DNA of 64,000 bases, taken from positions 1,899,501-1,963,500 of the forward strand of contig NC_013665.1 in the NCBI RefSeq assembly GCF_000011005.1. The letters run 5' to 3'. This stretch comes from Methanocella paludicola SANAE. Its GTDB lineage: Archaea > Halobacteriota > Methanocellia > Methanocellales > Methanocellaceae. Under the pieces are notes generated by a model. It ran no database searches, had not been told where the DNA came from, and worked only from the letters and a program-made list of their open reading frames with translations. Below, one piece after another: positions 35,346 through 45,233 of this stretch. The position numbers and the translations under genes are program-made. The first letter of the stretch is position 1. The number at the start of each line of letters is the position of its first letter.

Positions 35346-36245
35346 TCATGTTTTAATAAAATAATCGAATGTTCCTTTCAAAAATCCCTTTAATTCAGCT
35401 ATATTCCTATAATAGATACCATACATTAAAATATTGTACCAAAATTTGAACAATATAAAATAAGTAAGGAATGAGATGAATTGCGATGTACTGGCATTCT
35501 TTCTCATAAAGATGAAGCAATTTCTTGTCATATAATAGCTATTTGTACCGCCTCTTCTATTCGATGTCGCAGAGATCTTATGCCATATTTTTGCATCAGG
35601 GACTGATATGGTTTTATAACCAATTTTTCTGCCCCTTTCGCACCAATCGGTATCTTCCCAATATAAAAAATATTGTGGGTCTAATAATCCAATTTTTTCT
35701 ATTACATCACGTTTTACCAATATGCATGAGCCTTCGACATAATCGACTTCAATGGTCCTGTTATACTGGCCATTATCTACTTCTTTTGCACCTAAATGTC
35801 TTACCGTACCTCGCCATTTACTTAATTTTCCTCCAACAAAACTGATAATGTCTTTTCTGCCATGATAATCATAAAAATAAATCATAGGTCCCGCAAAACC
35901 TACGTTCTTATAATTCTCTGCTGCAATTACCAGCTTATTTAAAAAATCAGTAGACACTGTAGTATCATTGTTTAGTAGTAAAAGATATTCATAATTATTA
36001 TCATAAACATATCGTATTCCTGAATTATTGCCCTCGGCAAATCCTAAATTTTTTTTATTTTGTATTATCTCAATACCAGGGTATTTGTTTTTAAATAACT
36101 CTACCGAACCATCTGTCGAGCCATTATCAATTAATAGAATGTAATAATTTGGATAATCCACAGCTTTAAGTGATTCGATGCAATCGATTGTATCAGATTT
36201 CCCATTCCAGTTTAATATTAAGATTATTACTTTTGGGAAATCCAT
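35346..36245 (-). CDS. Family 2 glycosyltransferase
   Basis: A 299-residue GT2 with VIILILNWNGKSDT, LIDNGSTDGSVE, NLGFAEGNNSGIRY, LLLNNDTTV and WEDTDWCERGRKIGYK, again the rhamnosyltransferase-like subgroup. The C-terminus has an aromatic, possibly membrane-associated segment (FISFLTYFILFKFWY). A TTG three codons upstream could also be the start; the ATG at 36245 (MDFPKV) is chosen. It lies 21 bp after the next GT2 gene on the same strand, so the minus-strand genes from 42320 down to 35346 look like one operon. Confidence 0.86.
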   Translation of the reverse strand: MDFPKVIILILNWNGKSDTIDCIESLKAVDYPNYYILLIDNGSTDGSVELFKNKYPGIEIIQNKKNLGFAEGNNSGIRYVYDNNYEYLLLLNNDTTVSTDFLNKLVIAAENYKNVGFAGPMIYFYDYHGRKDIISFVGGKLSKWRGTVRHLGAKEVDNGQYNRTIEVDYVEGSCILVKRDVIEKIGLLDPQYFLYWEDTDWCERGRKIGYKTISVPDAKIWHKISATSNRRGGTNSYYMTRNCFIFMRKNASTSQFISFLTYFILFKFWYNILMYGIYYRNIAELKGFLKGTFDYFIKT

Positions 36246-36266
36246 CGATATCAATCCGGTTGCAAT

Positions 36267-37166
36267 TTATACAGTATGTTTTGTTAAAATATACGATATA
36301 TACATAAAAGTAATTGGTGGCCACATCACACATGATAAAACAAGATCCAAAATCGATTTGAAATAATTTTTATCTCTAGAATCGATAATATACCTATATC
36401 TATAAAAACAGGAATTGACCTGGTACTTCCAGTATATTGGCATTCCATCTAGCAATTTAATCTTGTCAATATTACTTGGTTTAAAAGTTTTATCTAATAC
36501 CTGACACGTACTATTAATCATCCTTTGCTTATTCTTTGTCATGGATTGCGGGTGAATCCTGTAGTGGGCGATTAAATGATTTAAGTACCCCATCTTATAT
36601 CCATTACTTAATGCCCTGAGCCACATATCCCAGTCTTCATGGGAATTTAGGGCTACATCAAAAAAACCGCAATAATCGAATACTGCTTTTTTTATTAATA
36701 ACGAATGTACCGGGAAAAGATTGGTCAACATAAGATCATACAAATAGTTTTTTCGTATTATTGGCCCAAATCTACGTGAAATTGCTTTTCCATTATCATC
36801 TATTTGGTCCCATGCTCCATTTACAATATCAATATTAACATGTTTTTCCAGATAGCCAGTCGTTAGTTCGAGCATTTGAGTATCCAAAATATCATCCGAA
36901 TCTAAAAATACGACATATTTTCCTTTTGCTAACTTTAATCCAGTATTACGAGCTTCTGATAAGCCCTTATTATCTTGATATATATAATTAAATCGTGAAT
37001 CCTTTTTAATAAACTCTTGAGCAATTATGTCCGTATTATCTGTGGATCCATCATTGACAATGATTGCTTCCCAATCTTTTAGTGTTTGATCAATTACACT
37101 AGATAATGCTGATTGAATGTATTCTTGTTGATTATAAGCTGGTATTATTATGCTGACAGTGGGCAT
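36267..37166 (-). CDS. Family 2 glycosyltransferase
   Basis: A 299-residue GT2 of the SpsA/EpsJ type, with SIIIPAYNQQEYIQSAL, VNDGSTDNTD, GLSEARNTGLKLAKGKY and the DxD motif FLDSDDILD. The acceptor region has SHEDWDMWLRAL. It is expected to act at the cytoplasmic face on lipid-linked sugar. It is closely followed by another GT2 gene on the same strand, and its AT-rich codon use matches the island and not the flanks. Confidence 0.88.
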   Translation of the reverse strand: MPTVSIIIPAYNQQEYIQSALSSVIDQTLKDWEAIIVNDGSTDNTDIIAQEFIKKDSRFNYIYQDNKGLSEARNTGLKLAKGKYVVFLDSDDILDTQMLELTTGYLEKHVNIDIVNGAWDQIDDNGKAISRRFGPIIRKNYLYDLMLTNLFPVHSLLIKKAVFDYCGFFDVALNSHEDWDMWLRALSNGYKMGYLNHLIAHYRIHPQSMTKNKQRMINSTCQVLDKTFKPSNIDKIKLLDGMPIYWKYQVNSCFYRYRYIIDSRDKNYFKSILDLVLSCVMWPPITFMYISYILTKHTV

Positions 37167-37196
37167 ATCAATATATTAATTTACTTCAACGAATTT

Positions 37197-38231
37197 TCAA
37201 TTAATTGATGATTTATAAGATTGATATAATAGCTTCAACATTATATCTTTTATAGATTGCATTTTAAATATGCCAACTTTTAAAAATATTTTTATACGAT
37301 AATTAATGCCCATATTCCTTTCTTTTATCACCTGTCTCAACAATAAATACATAACAATATTCGATATAGAATTTAATTCTTTTAAATTCAGATTGTTATT
37401 ATTCGTATAATGATTATAGAGCTCAAACATAATATTAAAAGCATTTTCCACTTCATCATTATTATTCAATAGAAATCCGTTATATACCCTCTTCATATTT
37501 AGTATTATTTCATCGGATACATTATTATTTAAAATTTTTCTAACATTTAATATCATAATGCACAAGGCAATTTTTTCTTGCTCTTCAAAATAGACTGATG
37601 AAATACTACTATCGTGTATGTGATAACTCAATAACACTTCGGGGAGATTGGCGATATTCGTAATGCGACTCGCCCGGATCCATAGGTCATAATCCTCACA
37701 AAAATCTACCGACTTATCATAATACCCCAACATTTTGATTATTTCACTTCTTATAATAACAGAAGAATGGGCGATACAATTGCTAAAGATAAGGCACCAT
37801 TTTAATATATTGGGGTTAGTCGGTAATAAATATATTTTTTTATTTCCGTTATCGTCATTAACTGTTTCAAAGAACGTGCCTAATACCCCCACATCACTGT
37901 GATTCTCCATAAAATTAACCTGTTTCTCTAATTTTTCCGGGAACCATAAATCATCCGAATCTAATATTGCTATATACTTTCCTTTTGCTAACTTTATGCC
38001 TGTGTTCCTTGCATAAGATGGTGATCCTGAGTGGTAGATATTGACATAATTTATTTTATTTCCATATTTTTTTAGAATAGCATTTGTATTATCTGTCGAT
38101 CCATCGTCAACAATAATAATTTCATAATCCTGGAAAGTTTGATTGAATATACTATCTATGGTGTCTGATATAACATTTTCTCTGTTATATGTTGCGACAA
38201 TTACACTTACTTTCGGCACAATTTCGGTCAA
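37197..38231 (-). CDS. Family 2 glycosyltransferase
   Basis: A 344-residue GT2 with SVIVATYNRENVISDTI, VDDGSTDNTN, SYARNTGIKLAKGKY, ILDSDDLW and CEDYDLWIRAS. The C-terminal 120 residues are Asn-rich and helical with no clear domain. The start is TTG at 38231, or GTG at 38219; neither changes the catalytic domain. Eight bp separate it from the CgeB-like gene upstream. Confidence 0.86.
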   Translation of the reverse strand: MTEIVPKVSVIVATYNRENVISDTIDSIFNQTFQDYEIIIVDDGSTDNTNAILKKYGNKINYVNIYHSGSPSYARNTGIKLAKGKYIAILDSDDLWFPEKLEKQVNFMENHSDVGVLGTFFETVNDDNGNKKIYLLPTNPNILKWCLIFSNCIAHSSVIIRSEIIKMLGYYDKSVDFCEDYDLWIRASRITNIANLPEVLLSYHIHDSSISSVYFEEQEKIALCIMILNVRKILNNNVSDEIILNMKRVYNGFLLNNNDEVENAFNIMFELYNHYTNNNNLNLKELNSISNIVMYLLLRQVIKERNMGINYRIKIFLKVGIFKMQSIKDIMLKLLYQSYKSSIN

Positions 38232-38239
38232 AATATCCC

Positions 38240-39322
38240 TTATTTTATTATCTCAACAGTACTTCCATGCTTTGGTTTTCCGATATAAGTAATATCTGAT
38301 GGAGTGGATGCCCAGGCTATATGCTTGAATATATCGTTAAATCTATGGACGTAAGTGTGTTCTTTTAATGTTCTTATATATCCTGCGTTAGCTATCTGGC
38401 GTCTTTCTTCATCATGATTGAGATAGTAATTGATTTTATATAACAGGTCATTCATATCTTCGAAACAACAAACTTCTTTATTAATGTCATAATATTGATC
38501 TAGATCTTCGGCGATACCTGTTAACATGAAACTGCCGCAACCAGGTACTTCAAAATTTCGCCCTTTAATCTGATTATTAATATGATTGAATATTATTTTA
38601 TCGTTCTTGTTTTTTACAAACATAGATTTTATTTTTCCTAAAATATTTATATTATTTATAGTAGAACTGTTGCTCAAATTTAGATTAATACGACTTTGAT
38701 TGAATATCTTTATCATTTCCTCTTGAGTCACCCTCCCAGATTCCCAACCGGTGCCCCACGTCTCTATTTGAATGTTCGAATTTTTTATTCTTTGTATTAT
38801 CTCACGCCGATTTCCATGAGGTTGCCCAATAAACGAAGAGTCATACTTAAACTGCAGTTCCATTTTTTTATATAAAAAATTATTACATGCCCACTGGCTT
38901 TTTATTACATTCGTATAACCCATTTTTTCGTATTTCGGTAGTGCACTCTTTGCTGTCGTCACGACATAGTTAAAACACGGTGCCCAATATTTTGTAAAGT
39001 TATCAAATCTCCAGTGATCATCGCAGAACCAATTTAGTGTAATAGTATCCGTACTATCGGATATTTTTTTTACTATGTTTTTATCGAGCTCTTCCTTAAA
39101 CAAAACTGTGAACATTAAGTCAGGGTTTTCTTTTTTTACTATCTCGAACAACTTATTATTCATCCACTCTCTTCCATATTGTTGCATGAGTGTCATATAA
39201 TCAAAATAAAGGATATCGTGACCAATATTAACGAGTGAGTCATAGAAATTATAATGCTCGAAGCTATAACCCTGATTGGGATTGCCATAATCGTACTTCA
39301 TTCCGACATATAAAATTCGAAT
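38240..39322 (-). CDS. CgeB-type glycosyltransferase, likely ATT start
   Basis: This GT-B-like protein resembles the CgeB/DUF3880 glycosyltransferases: GYSFEHYNFYDSL near the start, LNWFCDDHWRF, SFIGQPHGNRREII, and a C-terminal RGRNFEVPGCGSFMLTG plus CFEDMNDLLYKI. The first ATG (39301) would omit the first beta-strand of the fold. In the same frame upstream the codons read IIRILYVG, and an AAGGGGG SD (39336-39330) lies 7 nt before an ATT at 39322. The SD lies within the end of the upstream DUF268 gene. The sugar and acceptor are unknown. Confidence 0.8.
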   Translation of the reverse strand: MRILYVGMKYDYGNPNQGYSFEHYNFYDSLVNIGHDILYFDYMTLMQQYGREWMNNKLFEIVKKENPDLMFTVLFKEELDKNIVKKISDSTDTITLNWFCDDHWRFDNFTKYWAPCFNYVVTTAKSALPKYEKMGYTNVIKSQWACNNFLYKKMELQFKYDSSFIGQPHGNRREIIQRIKNSNIQIETWGTGWESGRVTQEEMIKIFNQSRINLNLSNSSTINNINILGKIKSMFVKNKNDKIIFNHINNQIKGRNFEVPGCGSFMLTGIAEDLDQYYDINKEVCCFEDMNDLLYKINYYLNHDEERRQIANAGYIRTLKEHTYVHRFNDIFKHIAWASTPSDITYIGKPKHGSTVEIIK

Positions 39323-39324
39323 AA

Positions 39325-40098
39325 TTATGCCCCCTTATTCTTTCTAAACCAGAAACAGCCGCAACCATATTCCTGTTTATCTGTTATCTCTTTAGATGCA
39401 TTATAAATGATACCGATATCGTTTTGATTATCAGGGATTAATGCATATTCTTCTAGGGTAAGATCAGAAAAATAACCCATAATCTGCTCATAAGAATATA
39501 TACGATGCGCATTGAATGCAATTTTTGGTTTTCCAATTGGAACAACAAACAACAAGGAGCCATCTTGCGCTAGTATTCTTTTGAGTTCAGATATCGCCTT
39601 TAGGTCTCCCATCGGATTAATTAGGTCCCCGTATCTCCCCAACCCGATATGTTCTACAGTGTGCATACATGATATTGATTTTATACTCATGTCATCAAAC
39701 GGTAAAGCTAATAAGTCAGCTCTATCTGCGGATAAACCTGTTAATATTATCTCAGCAGGGCGATAATCATAAAATTTTATTGGTATCACTGAAGACATTA
39801 TTGAACAAAAATACAAGGATGATGAGATGTCCACATGTATCTCAGGTTTAATTTTAATAAGTGTACGAGCTGCCCATGAAAGATGATAAACATAATGTCT
39901 GTCAAACCCTGTTGTTATTGTTCTATCATATAGACATGGATAAAAATTCGTCAATTTAATAAAAAAACGATGATCTTTTTTGTTTAATGAATTGAACTTA
40001 TTATAATCTTCTATGAATCTAAAAAATAATGAAAAAGACCTCAATTTATTATATACCCAAACAAGTAGGTTAATATTCGGAAAAATTTTTGTCATCAA
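39325..40098 (-). CDS. DUF268/methyltransferase-like protein
   Basis: A 257-residue protein with a degenerate methyltransferase pattern: HVDISSSLYF at the usual SAM-loop position, ALPFDDMSIKSISCMHTVEHIGLGRYGD, and LKRILAQDGSLLFVVPIG. This is characteristic of DUF268 proteins found in polysaccharide clusters. It may methylate a sugar or have a non-catalytic role because the glycine-rich SAM loop is weak. It ends just before the CgeB-type gene and follows the ABC transporter genes in the same direction. Confidence 0.82.
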   Translation of the reverse strand: MMTKIFPNINLLVWVYNKLRSFSLFFRFIEDYNKFNSLNKKDHRFFIKLTNFYPCLYDRTITTGFDRHYVYHLSWAARTLIKIKPEIHVDISSSLYFCSIMSSVIPIKFYDYRPAEIILTGLSADRADLLALPFDDMSIKSISCMHTVEHIGLGRYGDLINPMGDLKAISELKRILAQDGSLLFVVPIGKPKIAFNAHRIYSYEQIMGYFSDLTLEEYALIPDNQNDIGIIYNASKEITDKQEYGCGCFWFRKNKGA

Positions 40099-40137
40099 TC
40101 TTCCCTTGGTTAATTTAACATTTCCATTGACATATCT

Positions 40138-41445
40138 TTACATTATATTACTATCTAATTGGCCCATTTCATCATTATCAATAATACACCAGTCTATAAC
40201 TGGGGCTAAAATCCCCGGCCGTTTAACCATCCAGAGTGGAGAATCGCTTAATTCTCCTTGAATTGTAAGGTATATTGATGGCGCATTTATAATTGGTTGT
40301 AAAAGCCATTCTCTAAAATGAAGGCTTCCAATTAATTCAATTTTATAAATGCCCTCATTTAAAAGTCTTTTAGGAATCATACTTCTCAAAGTAATCATCC
40401 CTAATTTTAAATCTGGCCATTTATTTTTAGTTACATCAGTATGGTATGACCAATATAATAGATTACCTGATTCATCATATATCGCATATCCAATTGTAAG
40501 TGCTGAATCCAATTCTTTTATTTCTAGCTCAATATTTATCCATATTTCACTATTATTAGTAAATATCCCCTGTTTGATATTGTTTTTATTAGATAGATAA
40601 AATTTTCTTGGCACTAACCAATGACTATTAAACTCATTTCTTGAGTTAATCCATTCAAATGATCTTTCCTCATAGTTAGCATATAAATAATTATGAATTA
40701 CAGAATTTACACTATTAGAATTTTGAACAATTTTACCTTTATCTAATTGTATAACTCGAGAGCAAAGCCTTTCAATGGCTTCCATATTATGACTCACGAA
40801 AAGAACTGTTCTGCCAGCTTTTGATACATCTTCAATTTTGCCTAGGCATTTCTTTTGAAACTCAGCATCACCAACAGCTAAAACTTCGTCAATTATTAAT
40901 ATTTCGGGGTCTAGATACGCAGCTACAGCAAAACCCAGCCGTACCTGCATTCCACTTGAATAATGCTTTAGAGCGGTGTCTAGGAACTTTTCTGTTTCCG
41001 CAAACTTAACTATTTCATCGAATTTATTATCAATCTCCGACTTTTTCATTCCTAGGATTGAACCGCTCAAATAAATATTCTCTCGACCGGTCAGTTCTGG
41101 ATGAAAACCTGTCCCCACCTCTAAAAGCGATCCAACTCTTCCATAAATTTTTGCATATCCCTCTGTTGGATCTGTGATTCTTGACAATATTTTTAATAAT
41201 GTACTTTTTCCAGCTCCATTGCGACCTATAATGCCTAATACTTCTCCCTTTTCAACATCGAATGATACATCTTTTAATGCCCAGAATTTACTTTCTTGAT
41301 CGGTTAATCGACTTCCTTCCTTGAATCTTTTTATTGGTGCTGTTATGGTATTTGTTATCGCATCCCTGAATGTCAAATACGGCGCTTTTTGCCCTATGCG
41401 ATACTGCTTCCCCATATGCTCCACTTGTATCGCTATCTCGCTCAT
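40138..41445 (-). CDS. wzt: Polysaccharide ABC exporter ATP-binding protein (Wzt type)
   Basis: A 435-residue ATPase. Walker A is GRNGAGKST, the signature YSSGMQVRLGFAVA and Walker B ILIIDEVLAVGDAEF, within the first 250 residues. Residues 270-430 form an extra C-terminal beta domain (IWINIELEIKEL, GYAIYDESGNLLY) as in Wzt proteins that recognise the finished glycan. With the permease 2 nt upstream it should flip a lipid-linked surface polysaccharide across the membrane. Confidence 0.93.
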   Translation of the reverse strand: MSEIAIQVEHMGKQYRIGQKAPYLTFRDAITNTITAPIKRFKEGSRLTDQESKFWALKDVSFDVEKGEVLGIIGRNGAGKSTLLKILSRITDPTEGYAKIYGRVGSLLEVGTGFHPELTGRENIYLSGSILGMKKSEIDNKFDEIVKFAETEKFLDTALKHYSSGMQVRLGFAVAAYLDPEILIIDEVLAVGDAEFQKKCLGKIEDVSKAGRTVLFVSHNMEAIERLCSRVIQLDKGKIVQNSNSVNSVIHNYLYANYEERSFEWINSRNEFNSHWLVPRKFYLSNKNNIKQGIFTNNSEIWINIELEIKELDSALTIGYAIYDESGNLLYWSYHTDVTKNKWPDLKLGMITLRSMIPKRLLNEGIYKIELIGSLHFREWLLQPIINAPSIYLTIQGELSDSPLWMVKRPGILAPVIDWCIIDNDEMGQLDSNIM

Positions 41446-41447
41446 CT

Positions 41448-42320
41448 TCAGACCTCATCAGCGAATGTCTTCTCCATCCGCCTGAAATAGAATGCTCCGG
41501 ACACTAGTAGAGCTAACGACACTACTACTGAAGCTATGATTATCATTCCTGGCGCATTTGTGCTTAGCAGCGACCACCTAAACCCTTCTATAACGCCTGC
41601 CATAGGGTTCAGCCCATACAGGAATTGATATTGTACCGGTATCATCGACGATGCATAAACCACGGGGGACGCGAACATCCAGATCTGTATCACGAATGGT
41701 ACTACGTATTGAATATCCCTATACCGGGCGTTCAGGGCCGAAGTCCAGAGCCCGACGCCTAACGATGTCACGATGGCCAGTAACAGGAACGCCGGCATCC
41801 AGATAACATTGATCGTGGGCATCACGCCAAAATAGGCCATCATCAGTATAAGAATAACAAACGCTATCGCAAAATCTACAATCGGAGAAAGTACGCTAGA
41901 GATCGGCAGCGCCATCCTGGGGAAATAGACTTTTTTTATGATATTAGAATTCATGACCATTGTACTGGTCGATCTCGCAATGCTTTCCGAGAACATCGTC
42001 CATGGAAGCAGTGCAGCATAGGCGAATATCGGATAAGGCACGCCATCCGAAGGTAACTTCGCCAGGCTGCCGAAGAACAACGTGAATATCAACATCGCAA
42101 AGAATGGCTGGATAATCGCCCAGGCGAAGCCTAAGACCGTCTGCTTATACCGGAGCTTGATGTCTCTCCACGTGAAGAAATATAAAAGGTCTTTGAACTC
42201 CCAGAGCTCGTGAAGGTTGATCGGCATCCAGCCCTTCGACGGCTTGATGATTGTTACAGGCAAATTTCTAAATGACATTTCATAAACGCTTGGTTTTACA
42301 TCTACCTCTGTTGCCTGCAT
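41448..42320 (-). CDS. wzm: Polysaccharide ABC exporter permease (Wzm type)
   Basis: A 290-residue ABC-2 permease with six predicted helices. The N-terminal amphipathic segment LLYFFTWRDIKLRYKQTVLG precedes the first helix, and VYFPRMALPISSVLSPIVDF is a conserved loop. It pairs with the downstream Wzt-type ATPase. GC content here is higher than in the downstream glycosyltransferases, suggesting the exporter and its cargo genes have different histories. It begins the long minus-strand glycan operon. Confidence 0.93.
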   Translation of the reverse strand: MQATEVDVKPSVYEMSFRNLPVTIIKPSKGWMPINLHELWEFKDLLYFFTWRDIKLRYKQTVLGFAWAIIQPFFAMLIFTLFFGSLAKLPSDGVPYPIFAYAALLPWTMFSESIARSTSTMVMNSNIIKKVYFPRMALPISSVLSPIVDFAIAFVILILMMAYFGVMPTINVIWMPAFLLLAIVTSLGVGLWTSALNARYRDIQYVVPFVIQIWMFASPVVYASSMIPVQYQFLYGLNPMAGVIEGFRWSLLSTNAPGMIIIASVVVSLALLVSGAFYFRRMEKTFADEV

Positions 42321-42442
42321 ATCCCACCATCAATACCAATGCCGCTTAAATCATTAGCCCGAGTATATTATCTACTTTATGCTGAATAATTGTTAATTTA
42401 GTTACTGCAACTGGGCCTTGTACCCCCTGTAATACTTCTCGA

Positions 42443-42746
42443 TCATATGGTCCCACCCCTAGCTGGCCCACGGTCCTTCTTGCTATACACCTCGATTTTA
42501 GTACTATCAACTCCAGGCGCTTTGAACAACCGGAACACCAGTATTCTAAGCATGCCCACGATGATGTCCATGATCCTGTCCAAAGTATCCCTGAGTTCTT
42601 GCTTGAACCTGGTGAACACGCAGTCGCTAGGTACCCCCTCTAAGCCAAATATTCATTTTATACTGGTAACGCATTGCTCGAATTAACTTTAGTCAAAAAA
42701 TCCGTATCAGCTCGTGCACGCTGTCCAGACATGCCAACTCCATGTA
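42443..42746 (-). pseudogene. Degenerate IS5/IS1182-like transposase remnant
   Basis: One frame on the minus strand reads VPSDCVFTRFKQELRDTLDR and later GVDSTKIEVYSKKDRGPARGG, then stops. These match the N-terminal DUF772-like part and the start of the DDE core (DSTKIE) of IS5/IS1182-family transposases. Upstream, in a shifted frame, MELACLDSVHELIRIF and IRAMRYQYKMNIWLRG look like the protein's beginning. Frameshifts and the missing catalytic core show it is dead. It marks past transposition at the edge of the glycan operon. Confidence 0.7.
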
Positions 42747-43022
42747 GAAAAGGTCCTGGATGCAATCAAAACAAGAAATGGGCTTCTACAATCAGATACA
42801 AACGTTTTTATCGGGTATAAAAACGACAAAACCGGAAGCTCCAAATACTTTCACCTAATTACATAATACACCCCATATTATCAATAATTTTATGAATATT
42901 TTACTTTTATTTAATCATATGAAGAATTATTAATTGAGTTTTAAGTGAAAACTATATTAGATTTTGGAACATAAGAATTTTCACATTTAAATTGAGTAAT
43001 TAATTCCTCTGGGTTGCTACAG
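42747..43022. other. AT-rich intergenic DNA
   Basis: This stretch lies between the transposase remnant and the polytopic glycosyltransferase gene. It holds long A/T tracts and TATA-like sequences but no gene or convincing hairpin. A further piece of the decayed IS may lie at its left end. Confidence 0.4.
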
Positions 43023-44804
43023 ATGAAAAATGGAATTCAATGTGTAAATCAATCAATTGAAAAATATGCTTTACTTATAATTTGCATATTATTTATATCA
43101 TTAACATTATTAAAGATATTTTTATCGTTAAATTTCTATGCACCCTTCATACATATGGATGAAATCTATTATGATAGTTTGGCTAATAATTTAATAGAAG
43201 GTAAATTATATGCTAAATTTGGCGGTTCTTACTCCCCCGGATATCCTATATTTTTATCTCTAGCATATGCTATATCAAATGATAAAGAAGTGATTTATCA
43301 TATAATGTTAGCAATAAGTGCGATAGTGACAACCTCAATTATTTTTCCAACATATTTCTTATTAAAAAAATATTGTAATTTAATTATTTCCATTATTGGT
43401 TCCCTTGCTGTTACTACCCTGCCTTTATTAAATTATAATAGTTTTACAATAATGACTGAAGTATTATTCATACCTTTATTTTTATTTTCAATTTGGTTCA
43501 TACTCAAAAGTTATGAAACAAACGATAAGAAATGGGAGTTACTAGCATCTCTATCGGTCGTATACTTATATATAACAAGATCGAATGGTATATCAATGCT
43601 TATTGCATTTATTCTAACCTTTTTTTATTATTTATTAAGTAATAAAAAGTATGATAGTGTTACTAATTTATTAAAGAAAAAATGGTTTTTAATAGGTACT
43701 TTCACGTTATTTTTAATTTCTTGGGTATTTTTTTCCATGTATGTAACAGATATAAATAATTTATGGGGAGAACGCGAAGAACAGTTAGCAAGTTGGACAT
43801 ATGGCTCATCTTATAATGTTTTTACTATATTTTGGCAAGCAGTAAATGGACTATCAACTATAAATGGATTATTACGCATTATAGGATGTCTTATTTATTT
43901 AATAAATTACCTTTTTTTATCATCATATTTTTTATTATTTGTTGCCATCTTTTTTTTATTAATGTTATTTATACACGATAAAAAGATCATCAACAATAAT
44001 GCGTCAGTATTAATCTTTTACTTATTTACTACAATACTTTTTTTAATTTTAACAACGCTTGTTTTTACATTTATTAGTGGTGAAACATTATTAGGTAGAT
44101 ATGTTGAACCAGTTATACCCCCAATTATAATTTTAAGTATAATAAGTATTTACAAAATAGATTGGAAAATATTAAGTGTTAAATATGTTAATTTGTTTAT
44201 ATTATTATTTATATTAATTATTTTAATAGTACTATTTATACTAATGTATAATAGCACAATTATACTTGGGTTTTTAAGTTTTGTAAATAATCCATCATTA
44301 TATGCATATACTTCGTTCTATGATCCTTTCTTCGGGATAAATTATGGTCAAGCATTAAATATGCCTACATGGAACATACCATCGGCAGCATTGATAATTG
44401 TTTTTTTCTTATTATTATTAATGTTGATATACTTATCAATTAGTGATAAACGTTATATTTGCGTATTGTTACTTGTTATAATTATATTTTCATACTTCTT
44501 TTCGCTGAATATATATTATAATGAATTATTCCAGTCAAAATATGAATCATATCATGAAAATGCCATATACAATTTCATAAAAAATAATACAAATTCTAAT
44601 ACACTATTAATTTTAGATAATAATGAGTTTAATAACAATTTTTATTTATATAATTATTGGAATATGGGAGATTCGAGTTTACAAGATATAAAAAACAACA
44701 CATTAGTAAAAAGTCAAAACAAAAAGATATATTTACTATCGAATAAAACTTTAGAATATGATATAGTAGCATGTGATGACTATATGAAATTATATATGAT
44801 TTAA
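43023..44804 (+). CDS. Polytopic membrane glycosyltransferase (GT39/ArnT-like)
   Basis: A 593-residue membrane protein with about 12 hydrophobic segments in residues 15-510 and a C-terminal extracytoplasmic tail. The first loop holds the metal/catalytic acid motif MDEIYYDSLANNL, followed by GSYSPGYPIFLSLAYAI, as in PMT, ArnT and Rgt-type enzymes that use lipid-phosphate sugars outside the cytoplasmic membrane. A TTG 9 nt upstream is an alternative start. Base composition is extremely AT-rich, unlike the core genes. It is likely the partner of the polyprenyl-phosphate sugar synthase at 32046. Confidence 0.82.
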   Translation: MKNGIQCVNQSIEKYALLIICILFISLTLLKIFLSLNFYAPFIHMDEIYYDSLANNLIEGKLYAKFGGSYSPGYPIFLSLAYAISNDKEVIYHIMLAISAIVTTSIIFPTYFLLKKYCNLIISIIGSLAVTTLPLLNYNSFTIMTEVLFIPLFLFSIWFILKSYETNDKKWELLASLSVVYLYITRSNGISMLIAFILTFFYYLLSNKKYDSVTNLLKKKWFLIGTFTLFLISWVFFSMYVTDINNLWGEREEQLASWTYGSSYNVFTIFWQAVNGLSTINGLLRIIGCLIYLINYLFLSSYFLLFVAIFFLLMLFIHDKKIINNNASVLIFYLFTTILFLILTTLVFTFISGETLLGRYVEPVIPPIIILSIISIYKIDWKILSVKYVNLFILLFILIILIVLFILMYNSTIILGFLSFVNNPSLYAYTSFYDPFFGINYGQALNMPTWNIPSAALIIVFFLLLLMLIYLSISDKRYICVLLLVIIIFSYFFSLNIYYNELFQSKYESYHENAIYNFIKNNTNSNTLLILDNNEFNNNFYLYNYWNMGDSSLQDIKNNTLVKSQNKKIYLLSNKTLEYDIVACDDYMKLYMI

Positions 44805-45183
44805 TATGTTATATTGATATTAGATAATAATTGCAAAGTTTTAAATCTATCGTAAGTACTTTGATGTCTTCTTTTTCAAATAATAGAAATTTATTCACAG
44901 TCATACTACCTCCCGGTTAGCGCTAATCTAATTTTTCTATGCCTCAGAAACATATAAAGACAGTTAAAAATAGAAAATTCCTGCATCTCACCCATACTCA
45001 GTATTTATCTCATCCACATCATTTTAACTAAGAAAAAAAGAACACCTGGTCCAATCACAACCCTAAAATAAAACACCAATCAAAATTTAAAAAAGCAATA
45101 TGAGTATCAATAGTTTCAATAAGTATGCTATTAAAACAAACAACTACTTTTTAAATGTTTAACCAAATTAAAAATTAAAAATA
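44805..45183. other. AT-rich intergenic DNA, no gene seen
   Basis: These 379 bp lie between the end of the membrane glycosyltransferase gene and the terminator of the convergent pilin gene. Only short A/T runs and no open frame of note are visible. Confidence 0.5.
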
Positions 45184-45211
45184 TAGGTAAGCGGATATAA
45201 TAGCTTACCTA
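45184..45211 (-). terminator. Terminator of the pilin gene
   Basis: TAGGTAAGC (45184-45192) and GCTTACCTA (45203-45211) form a perfect 9-bp stem with a 10-nt loop, about 25 bp after the pilin stop. In the pilin direction it is followed by a T-rich tract (TATATTTTTAATTTTTAATT). This is a strong intrinsic-type terminator. Confidence 0.8.
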
Positions 45212-45233
45212 ACCATAACCGTGTTATATAATT

